Below, piece after piece: positions 56,047 to 63,698 of a DNA stretch of 64,000 nucleotides (within the stretch, counting starts at the first letter, position 1; each line of letters starts with the position of its first letter). The DNA comes from Bavariicoccus seileri WCC 4188 (GTDB taxonomy: Bacteria; Bacillota; Bacilli; Lactobacillales; Aerococcaceae). The stretch covers positions 37,800-101,799 of the forward strand of contig NZ_ATXL01000001.1 in assembly GCF_000421665.1 (NCBI RefSeq). Direction: 5' to 3'. A model generated the notes under the pieces. That model was not told the origin of the DNA. It ran no database searches and saw nothing but the letters and a program-made list of their open reading frames with translations. Both the position numbers and the translations under genes were made by a program.

Positions 56047-57322
56047 ATTCTGCTTCCTTCTCTTGTTCCTTTAAAAGTAAGGTTCGATCTCCGGCTTTAA
56101 AGAACGGATAGTACATGATTGTATTGATCACTAAAAAGAAAATTTGCATAACTCCTAATTTCCAACTTCCTTGAATCAAACCTACAAAAAAGATAGGGAT
56201 AGGCATGCCTAGTATTGAAGCTTCAGATGGTGCAGGAACTAGTCCAGATTGAATCAAAAAGTAACCGATGATCAAATTGACTATCGGAGCAAATATGTAT
56301 GGAATCGCATATAGGGCATTAAATACGATCGGTATTCCATAAATCAAAGGTTCGTTGATTCCAAAAATACCTGACGGTAACGAAAGCTTTCCTAGGGTTT
56401 TATACTGTTCACTTTTAGCATTGAAAGCCATTAAAAAGTTTAGTCCTAATGTAGCTCCACCACCACCAATTGAAGTACATAAAATCCAAAAAGCTAATCC
56501 AACAATATTAGGTAAGGGTTGACCATTTGTGTATGCTTCTAGGTTTTGAAGATCAAGTGGCATAAAGACAGTTAATAAAATAGGCATTAAGACCAACATA
56601 CCATGGATTCCCATCATCCATAGAAGCCTAGATAACAGCGTAATAATAATCAATGCTACTAATGAGTTCCCTAGATTTGTGATAGGTGTTTGAATCAGTG
56701 TAAAAATAACACTGTGTATATTGCCAAAACCAGTTAAACTAAATAGATATCTGAGTATCATCGCTATCAGTATAATGACAGCAGATGGTACTAAACTAGC
56801 AAATGACTGACTAACCATTGTCGGAACAGATTTTGGCATTTTCAAAATCCACTCATTTTTGATCATGATGACATATAATTTTCCTATCGCAAAAGCCGTT
56901 AAAATGGCAACAAAGAATCCTGCACTACCCAACCATTCAAATGAGATATAAGTAGTTTCATCAATTAATTCTAAGGGAGTGAGTATCAGAAATGCTATGA
57001 GTGAAATGATACTAGGGATTATAGCAGGAATCTTTTTGCTCTGTACATAGACGTAAGTGATACTCATAACAGCAATCAAAGATATAATGTTCGTAGAAAA
57101 CTGGCCACCAAGAGTAAATATTTCTTTTAGACCAACGCGTTGGATAAACTCTTGATAAGACTCCACGGGGAAATTGGCAAATAGCGAAGAGAAAGCTCCT
57201 ACTATGATGACTGGTAAAATCATCGTCAAACCTGATGTTAATACTTTTAAAAACGATAAACTGTCCAACCATTCATTCAACTTCTCGAGTTTCTTTATTA
57301 ACGGACTGTCTGCACTAAACAT
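56036..57322 (-). CDS. PTS lactose/cellobiose-family EIIC
   Basis: A 428-residue permease of the CelB/ChbC type with about ten helices. Family motifs include SFASLVPSAVIILIAMILRY, GIHGMLVLMPIL, GGGGATLGLNFLMAFNAKS and FGINEPLIYGIPIVFNALYAIPYIFAP, the substrate region with the conserved NEP. No IIA or IIB gene is adjacent; a lac-family IIB/IIA pair lacking IIC lies at 2.06-2.75 kb. It leads an operon with ChbG and GntR genes and has a strong promoter with a cre box. Confidence 0.9.
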   Translation of the reverse strand: MFSADSPLIKKLEKLNEWLDSLSFLKVLTSGLTMILPVIIVGAFSSLFANFPVESYQEFIQRVGLKEIFTLGGQFSTNIISLIAVMSITYVYVQSKKIPAIIPSIISLIAFLILTPLELIDETTYISFEWLGSAGFFVAILTAFAIGKLYVIMIKNEWILKMPKSVPTMVSQSFASLVPSAVIILIAMILRYLFSLTGFGNIHSVIFTLIQTPITNLGNSLVALIIITLLSRLLWMMGIHGMLVLMPILLTVFMPLDLQNLEAYTNGQPLPNIVGLAFWILCTSIGGGGATLGLNFLMAFNAKSEQYKTLGKLSLPSGIFGINEPLIYGIPIVFNALYAIPYIFAPIVNLIIGYFLIQSGLVPAPSEASILGMPIPIFFVGLIQGSWKLGVMQIFFLVINTIMYYPFFKAGDRTLLLKEQEKEAEYES

Positions 57323-57353
57323 TTTATTTCCTCCTTTTTGGGTTACCCCTGTT

Positions 57354-57395
57354 TGATTACGCTTTCATATTAGTTTAACCCAATAACAATGTCAA
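57354..57395 (-). promoter_or_regulatory. Promoter and cre box of the PTS IIC operon
   Basis: TTGACA (57395-57390), 17-bp spacer, TAATAT (57372-57367). TGATTACGCTTTCA (57354-57367) is a CcpA operator with two core mismatches, touching the -10 on the downstream side. Confidence 0.75.
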
Positions 57396-57439
57396 GCTTT
57401 AAATGTTAAGTAGTGCTATTTTTAGGCAGACGAAAATAC

Positions 57440-57463
57440 AAAAAAACGCTGAGGCGTTTTTTT
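57440..57463. terminator. Bidirectional terminator
   Basis: AAAAAACGC-TGAG-GCGTTTTTTT between the IIC promoter and the phosphatase gene region. Confidence 0.8.
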
Positions 57464-57466
57464 ACA

Positions 57467-58225
57467 CTATTCTGTCAGGTAATTCTCCCTCAGCGCTTTT
57501 TGTTCATTTAGACTGATTTGCAAGATATTGGTGATATAGTAGCTTAAACTCCCGTATTTTTCATTGATAATCTCAAAAGAGTGGTCCAGATATACTTGAT
57601 CAACGGACAATAGTGTCTCCAATATTGCAGCTTGTGCTGGGTTGGTGAAACTAGCTGACATTGCTTTGATTAATGCTTCATTCGCCTTTTTTCGCTGTTG
57701 GTTAGTCTTAAGATAATCGCCCAAAATCTGTTGTTTATTGACGCCTAGAATTGAAAGAAATAATAACGCCCCGACGCCTGTTCGGTCTTTACCAGCAAAG
57801 CAATGAAACAGTGTAGAACCTCGTTCTTGTAAAGATAATTCAGTAATAAAAGTATTGTAACCTCTTTGAGCAGTGTCGTTAGTAATCATCTCTTCATAGA
57901 TTTTCTTCATTGCCTGATCAACTGTATCTTCTTTAGAAGATACTAGCATACTTTCTAAACTAGCATTCATCGTATGGATTCCTGCCATGATATCGATATG
58001 ATGGTAGGTAGTGCCCTCTAAAACATCATCTGGCTCTCTTTTGATTTCATCCTCACTTCTAAAGTCGATAATTTTCTTGAGTTGATAGTCCTTTTCCAAA
58101 GTCCTACGATCATCTTCCGATACACCTACTAACTGACCAGATCTTAAAATCCGTTTAGATTTGACAGTTTGCCCACTAGCTGTTTTTAACCCACCAAGAT
58201 CTCTAAAATTAACAACTGTTTCCAT
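57467..58225 (-). CDS. Tyrosine-specific protein phosphatase (LipA/DSP type)
   Basis: A 252-residue protein of the PTP superfamily. NFRDLGGLKTASGQTVK at the N-terminus and the P-loop HCFAGKDRTGVG (Cys nucleophile, Arg six residues on) are those of Listeria LipA-like phosphatases, which can hydrolyse phosphotyrosine and phosphoinositides. No signal peptide, so it acts in the cytosol or is exported by another route. Physiological target unknown. Confidence 0.87.
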   Translation of the reverse strand: METVVNFRDLGGLKTASGQTVKSKRILRSGQLVGVSEDDRRTLEKDYQLKKIIDFRSEDEIKREPDDVLEGTTYHHIDIMAGIHTMNASLESMLVSSKEDTVDQAMKKIYEEMITNDTAQRGYNTFITELSLQERGSTLFHCFAGKDRTGVGALLFLSILGVNKQQILGDYLKTNQQRKKANEALIKAMSASFTNPAQAAILETLLSVDQVYLDHSFEIINEKYGSLSYYITNILQISLNEQKALRENYLTE

Positions 58226-58368
58226 AAATAACCTCCAATATTGATCCTATATACCTACTAGTTTATCATCTTTATCATCCTTGTCCCCCTAAATTTGGCC
58301 AATTTAAGCTCGTTTTATTCTATTTCTTCAATCATATTAACGTAGTGGAGTCAAATTATACAACAAAA

Positions 58369-58415
58369 TCAAACTTATAAGCGATATAATGATTATCTAT
58401 CGCTTATAAGTTTGA
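58369..58415. terminator. 18-bp-arm inverted repeat, probable terminator
   Basis: TCAAACTTATAAGCGATA and its exact complement with an 11-nt loop, just after the esterase stop codon. Shares a 12-bp core and dimensions with 52130-52176. Confidence 0.65.
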
Positions 58416-58433
58416 TAATATTTTTGAAAACAA

Positions 58434-59174
58434 CTAAATCTGATATGATGATGCAAAGAAATCAGCTACCTTGTCCATAGTGGGTCCCTTAACCATATGA
58501 CTTTCATTAGCCGCATGAAAAATGATAAAGGGATTCAAATGCTTTTTGACAAAGTCATTCGTTTGCGAAAAGGGAATCTTCTCGTCTTCTTTCCCATGCC
58601 AAAAATACAGTGGAATTTTAGGAAGGTGTTGATAATAGCTACTTAGATCGTACAATCTCATCCAACTGGTCAAATCGTCATAGTCGCGTGGTAAAAAAAT
58701 TCCTCTTTCCGAAATATGTGTTTTTAACATCTCCCTATAAGCTATTAAGGATGGTGAGCCCATGACACAAGCGGCTGCATTAATTTCGGGATGATGGGTC
58801 ATCAACGCACATGTCGTCATACCTCCCATTGATACACCGCCGACGCCAATAAACTCATTCGTCAATTTGGCACGCTTGAAATAGGCTATGAGCGATTCAA
58901 ACTCGAACAAGTTAGCATGGATACTTTGAAAGAAGGTAAAAGAAGGAATATCTGATACTGGTGTTTTACGCTCACCATGATTTGCAGCATCTGGCAAGAT
59001 GACCCGAAAACCTTTTTGGGCAATCTTTCTCCCTTGCGTTAATACAAGTTCCTTTGACGTTTGCCATCCATGATAATAAATAATGAGAGGCAATCGCTCA
59101 TTGATTCTTTCTTTTGAAACAACCTCTAAAACAGGAACAATTCCAACTTTTAGTTTTCTAACCTCTAACTTCAT
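58434..59174 (-). CDS. Alpha/beta-hydrolase (YitV-like esterase)
   Basis: About 246 residues. Nucleophile elbow GGVSMGGMT, an oxyanion-type YYHGWQTSKE, the acid in GKEDEKIP and the late His in NESHMV make a complete Ser-Asp-His triad. It is a cytosolic esterase or peptidase-like hydrolase of unknown substrate. The start at 59174 has GAGGGG 7 nt upstream. The noncoding transcript at 59.3-59.7 kb ends about 160 bp before it and could be a leader. Confidence 0.82.
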   Translation of the reverse strand: MKLEVRKLKVGIVPVLEVVSKERINERLPLIIYYHGWQTSKELVLTQGRKIAQKGFRVILPDAANHGERKTPVSDIPSFTFFQSIHANLFEFESLIAYFKRAKLTNEFIGVGGVSMGGMTTCALMTHHPEINAAACVMGSPSLIAYREMLKTHISERGIFLPRDYDDLTSWMRLYDLSSYYQHLPKIPLYFWHGKEDEKIPFSQTNDFVKKHLNPFIIFHAANESHMVKGPTMDKVADFFASSYQI

Positions 59175-59334
59175 ACACGATCCCCTCACCTAAATGGATT
59201 GATATAGTCGTTCTATAGTTTACCATAGACCATTATTGGACGGTCGTCAGATGCTTATAGCCATCTAGAATTTATCCTTCTAATGCGTTTCTCTTTATCC
59301 ATATAAAGAAAAAATCTGTTAAAGAAAAATTCTG

Positions 59335-59706
59335 TGCTAACAAAAAAAGAGCACAAAAATAGACCTAACAGGATTTGCTGCTTCTTGTTTACATACATTT
59401 CGTGATGGAGTGTCTAAGTGTTGCTCCAACTTGTAATTAAGCACCTGTTAGGTCGTATTCAGTTTGTAAGGAATAATTCAAACTCCCACACCTTTCGGTT
59501 GTTCGGTCTTTAAGTCTCACGACTAGCGACCATTTTTTGTAAACCTAAATTCACTTACATTCAGCTCAAAGCTTGAAATGTTCAACTAGCTTTCATTTAA
59601 CAAACATCCATAAATCTAACGCCGATTTTTTCAATCCCGACTCAAATCTACAGCCTATTTTTATCTAAAGAACTAATTGTGGGAATCTTCGGTTCCTTAC
59701 ACTCAT
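59335..59706 (-). ncRNA. Candidate structured noncoding RNA under CcpA control
   Basis: No ORF longer than about 13 codons. On the minus strand, after a promoter at 59735-59707, the transcript shows small hairpins (ACACT/AGTGT, GGAA/TTCC, ACC-GAAA-GGT with a GNRA-type loop, GTTTG/CAAAC) and a large closed element: GACCTAACAGG (59454-59444) pairs with CCTGTTAGGTC (59372-59362) around about 70 nt that includes TGCTT/AAGCA and GGAG/CTCC pairs. A T-rich tract with GTGCT/AGCAC follows (59361-59335) and looks like a terminator. I do not recognise it as 6S, tmRNA, SRP, RNase P or T-box. Confidence 0.55.
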
Positions 59707-59735
59707 AGTGTAGCATAGTATGTAACCGTTTGCAA
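59707..59735 (-). promoter_or_regulatory. Promoter with a perfect cre box for the noncoding RNA
   Basis: TTGCAA (59735-59730), 17-bp spacer, TACACT (59712-59707). The CcpA operator TGTAACCGTTTGCA (59721-59734 on the plus strand) matches WTGNAANCGNWWNCAW at every position, including both flanks, and covers the -35 and spacer. Confidence 0.7.
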
Positions 59736-59827
59736 CTATAATAAGTAATTATTTTTCTCTTCAAGGTGTGTTGTAAAATAAATTCCAACAGAATCGCAAT
59801 GATAGAGTCAATCGTTTTTCTAAAACA

Positions 59828-60943
59828 TCAATCTATGCGTAATTTCAAATCGTCATCGCTGATCAACTGCTGTTTATTGATGAACAGTAATCTAGCTATA
59901 ATTGCTAAAGCGGTTGGCAAGACGAAAAACAAAAGGATAATCACCAAGACCGATTGCATGGATTGATCTCCGGCGTTATATGCCGCAAGTGGCCCTACTA
60001 GTCCTGAAAAGCCAAATCCTGCACTCAATGGCGTCCCCTGAATCTCAAAAATAGCACCTAAGCCACCTAAGATAGCCGCGTTCAGAATGACTGGAATGAC
60101 GATTTTAGGGTGACCAACCACATTAGCCATCTGTACTTTTGGTGAACCGAGGAAATGAACGAGTGAGCCACCCACGCCATTAGCTTTTAAACCTAGTAGC
60201 GCTAGCGTAAATCCACAAGCTGTAATCCCCAAATTAGCAGTTCCCGAGGCAATTCCCTCCAGTGAAATCGTCAGAGCCACCGCAACAGTTGAGATTGGTG
60301 AAATGATCATGATGCCAAATATCACAGCCATTAAAATCCCCATCAAAACAGGTTGTACTAGGGTAACTTGGCTGATTAATTCGCCTAAAGCTGTTGTTAT
60401 CTGGGCCACTATTGGATAAAGTATCGTGCTAATCGACCCAACAATAACAAGTGTTAGTGTAGGTAATAACAATATATTGTAAGCCTTCAACCTACTCCCC
60501 ACCAACTGGATAAAGTAAACGCCCAAACACAAAGTGATGATGATATTTAAGATATCACCAGTGCCTTTAATCATGAAAATGCCGTTATCAATCTGCCAAT
60601 TTTTAGCACCAACTAAGGCTACCAGAGCTAAGGTAGCACTTTGAATGGCAGTTAATTTGAACAATCTACTACTGACTAGTGCACTGACTGGCGCTAATAA
60701 AATCATCGACAAATTAGAAATGTCAATGATGGTCTTAGCCATCGGAAATATCGGCAACAACGCCAACATCACGTTTCCTAACAAGGCTGCGGGGACCAAA
60801 GACACCACGGCTCCAACACTCACGCCATTCAGAATATTCATCATAAATGCTTTAAAGGCAGAAATAGGATTAGCAGAAAGCTTATGCTGTAAGACATTTG
60901 GTTGCTCTTTGGATGTACTTATTACTTCTGTTAACTTAGTCAT
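59828..60943 (-). CDS. PfoR-type PTS EIIC-like membrane protein
   Basis: A 371-residue protein of PTS_EIIC_2 (PfoR) type with about nine hydrophobic segments; typical stretches are AFMMNILNGVSVGAVVSLVPAALLG and VQPVLMGILMAVIFGIMIISPISTVAVALTISLEG. PfoR was named as a regulator of perfringolysin O but is an integral membrane protein likely to transport or sense a solute. It overlaps the aminotransferase gene by 1 bp, so the two form one operon behind the candidate switch at 62.1-62.3 kb. Confidence 0.82.
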   Translation of the reverse strand: MTKLTEVISTSKEQPNVLQHKLSANPISAFKAFMMNILNGVSVGAVVSLVPAALLGNVMLALLPIFPMAKTIIDISNLSMILLAPVSALVSSRLFKLTAIQSATLALVALVGAKNWQIDNGIFMIKGTGDILNIIITLCLGVYFIQLVGSRLKAYNILLLPTLTLVIVGSISTILYPIVAQITTALGELISQVTLVQPVLMGILMAVIFGIMIISPISTVAVALTISLEGIASGTANLGITACGFTLALLGLKANGVGGSLVHFLGSPKVQMANVVGHPKIVIPVILNAAILGGLGAIFEIQGTPLSAGFGFSGLVGPLAAYNAGDQSMQSVLVIILLFFVLPTALAIIARLLFINKQQLISDDDLKLRID

Positions 60944-62115
60944 TAATTAACCTCCATGAACTTTGCCATTCTAGTCATCGCTAACTTAAGATTTTCAAAA
61001 CTCGCAGCGTAACTCAGTCTGAAGTAGCCTTCTCCACTAGGAAAACAGGCTCCAGGGATGACAGCAACCTTAGCTTCTTCTGCTAACTTCAGACAGAATG
61101 CAAAACTATCTTGTGTCATTCTTTGCGGTATCTTACAAAATAAATAGAATGTTCCCTTGGGACTAACAAAATCGATCCCCATTTCAGACAATTTCGAAAC
61201 GACAAAGTCTAACCGACGCTTGTATTCGTCCCGCATCAGAACAGCATCGTCGATGCCAGCCGTTAAAGCTTCCAAAGCTGCAGCTTGGGCAATGGCTGTG
61301 ACGTTGGTAATAGTGAATTGATGAACCATTGCAATTTTAGGAATAATAGCTTTGGGAGCAGCTAATATGCCAACCCGCCATCCAGTCATCGCGTGGGATT
61401 TTGAAACACCATTTAAAAGAATCGTTTGCTCAGGCAATAAGCGACCTAATGAGACATGTTTTTGATCATAAATTAGCTCACTATATACTTCATCAGACAT
61501 GGCATAAACCGGATACTTCTTTAATACCGCAGCAATGTCTTCTAATTCATTTTCATCGAAAGTTGTTCCAGTCGGATTATTTGGGAAATTTAAAACGACT
61601 ACTTTCGTTTTAGGGTGTTCTTTCAATGTTTTATCTAAAACTTCGGGGTTCAATTTAAAACCTGTTTTTGAAGTATCGATGAAAATTGGTGTTGCACCAT
61701 TCATAATGGTAATAGGAATATAGAGGGGAAACGTGGGCACAGGGATAATCACTTCATCTCCTGGATTTAACAAGGCTGTTAATCCTGCATATATCCCCCC
61801 TGTCGCTCCTGCAGTCGCAACAATTTGGGTTGATGGATCATAATGAACATCATATTTTGACTCCAGATAATGAGACATCGCTTCTCTTAGATCTAATCGT
61901 CCGGATGAATTCGTATAATGACTCTCATTCTGTTGAATGCTTTTAATACCAGCTTCTTTCACATGCTCTGGTGTATTAAAATCTGGCTCCCCCACTGTTA
62001 ATTTCACGATATCTGCTATCGTTGATATTTGCTCATTAAATGATAGAATGCTCGATGGTTGGATACCATCCAATCGATGATTTGTATTTATTGTTAACAC
62101 TTCTTTTACCCCCAT
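60943..62115 (-). CDS. PLP-dependent class I/II aminotransferase (PatA-like)
   Basis: A 390-residue fold-type I enzyme. LTVGEPDFNTPEHV, the Asn of NFPNNPTGTTF, the Tyr of DEVYSELIY, the PLP Lys in NGVSKSHAMTGWRVG and the substrate Arg in GYFRLSYA are all present. Closest in pattern to PatA, which acts on aromatic amino acids or N-acetyl-LL-diaminopimelate. AAGGAG lies 8 nt before the ATG. A terminator/antiterminator leader directly upstream suggests control by a metabolite, perhaps an amino acid. Whether it makes lysine precursors cannot be told here. Confidence 0.87.
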   Translation of the reverse strand: MGVKEVLTINTNHRLDGIQPSSILSFNEQISTIADIVKLTVGEPDFNTPEHVKEAGIKSIQQNESHYTNSSGRLDLREAMSHYLESKYDVHYDPSTQIVATAGATGGIYAGLTALLNPGDEVIIPVPTFPLYIPITIMNGATPIFIDTSKTGFKLNPEVLDKTLKEHPKTKVVVLNFPNNPTGTTFDENELEDIAAVLKKYPVYAMSDEVYSELIYDQKHVSLGRLLPEQTILLNGVSKSHAMTGWRVGILAAPKAIIPKIAMVHQFTITNVTAIAQAAALEALTAGIDDAVLMRDEYKRRLDFVVSKLSEMGIDFVSPKGTFYLFCKIPQRMTQDSFAFCLKLAEEAKVAVIPGACFPSGEGYFRLSYAASFENLKLAMTRMAKFMEVN

Positions 62116-62131
62116 ATTTTAGTCTCCTTAT

Positions 62132-62167
62132 AAAAAAATCCCCTCAATCACTAAAGACTGAGAGGAG
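62132..62167 (-). terminator. Terminator arm of the candidate switch
   Basis: Minus strand CTCCTCTCAGTC (62167-62156) and GATTGAGGGG (62149-62140), then seven T residues, ending 17 nt before the aminotransferase start. Confidence 0.8.
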
Positions 62168-62290
62168 TCGATCATTAAAAGATCAAACAATACTTTTAAC
62201 TCCCTCACAGTCATTTATTATGATCTGCGAGGGCCAACACGAAAAACTTTTGGCTCACAGATCAATCGTGAAAAACCAAAAGTAATAAAA
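62132..62290 (-). promoter_or_regulatory. Unrecognised riboswitch-like attenuator before the aminotransferase-pfoR operon
   Basis: On the minus strand the following segments occur in order: CTTTTGG (62282-62276), CACGA (62270-62266), GATCTGTGAG (62263-62254), CCAAAAG (62253-62247), TCGTG (62242-62238), CTCGCAGATC (62231-62222), GACTGTGAGGGAGT (62212-62199), then the terminator. The first six can pair in a-b-c-a'-b'-c' order, implying a pseudoknot or alternative helices. CTGTGAGGG can pair either with CCCTCGCAG (9 bp) or, as antiterminator, with the 5' arm of the terminator. It matches no riboswitch class or T-box that I recognise. Confidence 0.6.
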
Positions 62291-62363
62291 ATTAGCTTGT
62301 TTGAGTTTTAATGAGTTTGACATTTTGATCATCCCTTTACAAGTTGGGTATAGCTTACCTAAA

Positions 62364-62390
62364 AAAGATACTGCTGTCAACAGTATCTTT
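62364..62390 (-). terminator. Terminator of the FMN-binding lipoprotein gene
   Basis: AAAGATACTG and CAGTATCTTT around a 7-nt loop; the minus strand continues in T. Confidence 0.85.
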
Positions 62391-62435
62391 AGTCTTTTGT
62401 AAGAATAGTCTCATTTTATTTTAATTTTTAATATT

Positions 62436-63554
62436 TTATTCCGCAGCCTTGATGGCATCAACAATAGCTTGTAAGTAACCAGCCGTATCGGAGAAAGTTG
62501 CCCCACTCACAACATCAGCAGGACTATCATCCTCGCCAAGACCTTTCAATTCTCCAACTGTTGCTTCCAATTCGCCAGAAGTTTTTCCTAGGGCAAACTG
62601 AATGACTGCCGCTAGATTATCCGAATAAGTATTAGTTGCACCACCCTTTTCAGACATCATTTTAGAATAGGCATCATTATTAGCTTCTTTAGACGCTAGA
62701 ACTAAGCCATCTTTAACGTCAGCGCCAAATTCGTCATTTGAGTTAGGTACGCCACCAAAATCAGCGGCACTCACATACTGGAATTCATCTAAAGCAGCAA
62801 CTGCCAACCGATCCCCATCTAAACCGACAGTGATAACCGCAAATGATTTATCGCCATGCGGTGAAGCCAAGACTTGGATTTCTTTCAAGTCAGCATTATC
62901 GGTTTTTATACCTTCATAAATCTTTCCTTTAGTGGCACTGTCAATAATTGCTTGTAAATAACCAGCAGTATCGGAGAAAGTTGCTCTACTCACAACATCA
63001 GATGGATTGCCATCCTCTCCTTGGTTATTTAATTCTGTCACTGATTCTTTGAGCTCATTTGCCGTTTTACCCTTTGCAAACTCACTAATAGCATTAATGC
63101 TATCGTCCCACGTTTGAGTGGCGCCACCTTTTTCTGCCATCATCTTAGAATAAGCGTCATTATTTTCTCGTTTACTTGCCAATACTGTGTCATCGGGAAA
63201 AGCCTCTCCAAAGCCCCCATCAGCATTTGGAACACCATCAAAATCAGCAGGAGATACATATTGGAACTCGTCTAGATTAACACCCAGAATCGTCTCAGCA
63301 GACATTGTGACAGTCACCACCGCAAAAGACTTGGTCCCATGAGGAGCCGTTAATAATTGCCTCATGTATACCTTATCTGTTGGAGCCGCGTCAGTCGAAC
63401 TACCATCTGCAATTGTAACCTCATTTGGCGTTGCTTCTTCCTCTTTACTTTCTTCCTTCTTCTCCGTTTTCTCAGTCGCTGTATCATCTGACCCTGAGTC
63501 ACCATTTCCATTGGATGAGCAGCCTGCACCTAAAAATAGTGCTAATAATGCCAT
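62436..63554 (-). CDS. PplA-like lipoprotein with two FMN-binding-type domains
   Basis: At least 372 residues: lipobox LFLGAGC (Cys12), an acidic Glu/Lys/Thr linker to about 60, then two homologous domains (about 61-208 and 211-372; both contain LDEFQYVS, NNDAYSKMM.EKGGAT and FSDTAGYLQAI). Each ends in the flavinylation-type motif: DVVSRAT (Thr192) and DVVSGAT (Thr353). Such domains can carry FMN covalently bound by ApbE-type transferases, and PplA of Listeria uses them for extracellular electron transfer. The annotated ATG at 63554 has no ribosome site and no charged n-region; the frame continues upstream through TKKIALTT to GTA at 63581, 6-7 nt after GGAGGGAG. Confidence 0.8.
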   Translation of the reverse strand: MALLALFLGAGCSSNGNGDSGSDDTATEKTEKKEESKEEEATPNEVTIADGSSTDAAPTDKVYMRQLLTAPHGTKSFAVVTVTMSAETILGVNLDEFQYVSPADFDGVPNADGGFGEAFPDDTVLASKRENNDAYSKMMAEKGGATQTWDDSINAISEFAKGKTANELKESVTELNNQGEDGNPSDVVSRATFSDTAGYLQAIIDSATKGKIYEGIKTDNADLKEIQVLASPHGDKSFAVITVGLDGDRLAVAALDEFQYVSAADFGGVPNSNDEFGADVKDGLVLASKEANNDAYSKMMSEKGGATNTYSDNLAAVIQFALGKTSGELEATVGELKGLGEDDSPADVVSGATFSDTAGYLQAIVDAIKAAE

Positions 63555-63628
63555 TGTTGTTAACGCAATCTTTTTCGTTACTTGTCTCCCTCCATTTTTA
63601 ATTACTGAGTGACATTCCTTCCTTTTTC

Positions 63629-63657
63629 ATTTTATCACATAATGTAAGCGCTATCAA
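63629..63657 (-). promoter_or_regulatory. Lipoprotein promoter with perfect cre box
   Basis: TTGATA (63657-63652), 17-bp spacer, TAAAAT (63634-63629). TGTAAGCGCTATCA (63643-63656) matches WTGNAANCGNWWNCAW fully and overlaps the -35, so CcpA repression is expected. Confidence 0.8.
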
Positions 63658-63698
63658 CACTTAGTTATTTTTTTCACTAAATGGTCAAACAGCTTTTA

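Noticed and set aside
59335..59706. T-box, 6S RNA, tmRNA or RNase P RNA
   Set aside because: The T-box antiterminator sequence, the tmRNA and RNase P core motifs are absent, and the 6S layout of one long interrupted helix is not evident.
62040..62285. 81-codon plus-strand ORF over the aminotransferase leader
   Set aside because: It overlaps the start of the aminotransferase and the structured leader, and has no ribosome site or recognisable protein features.
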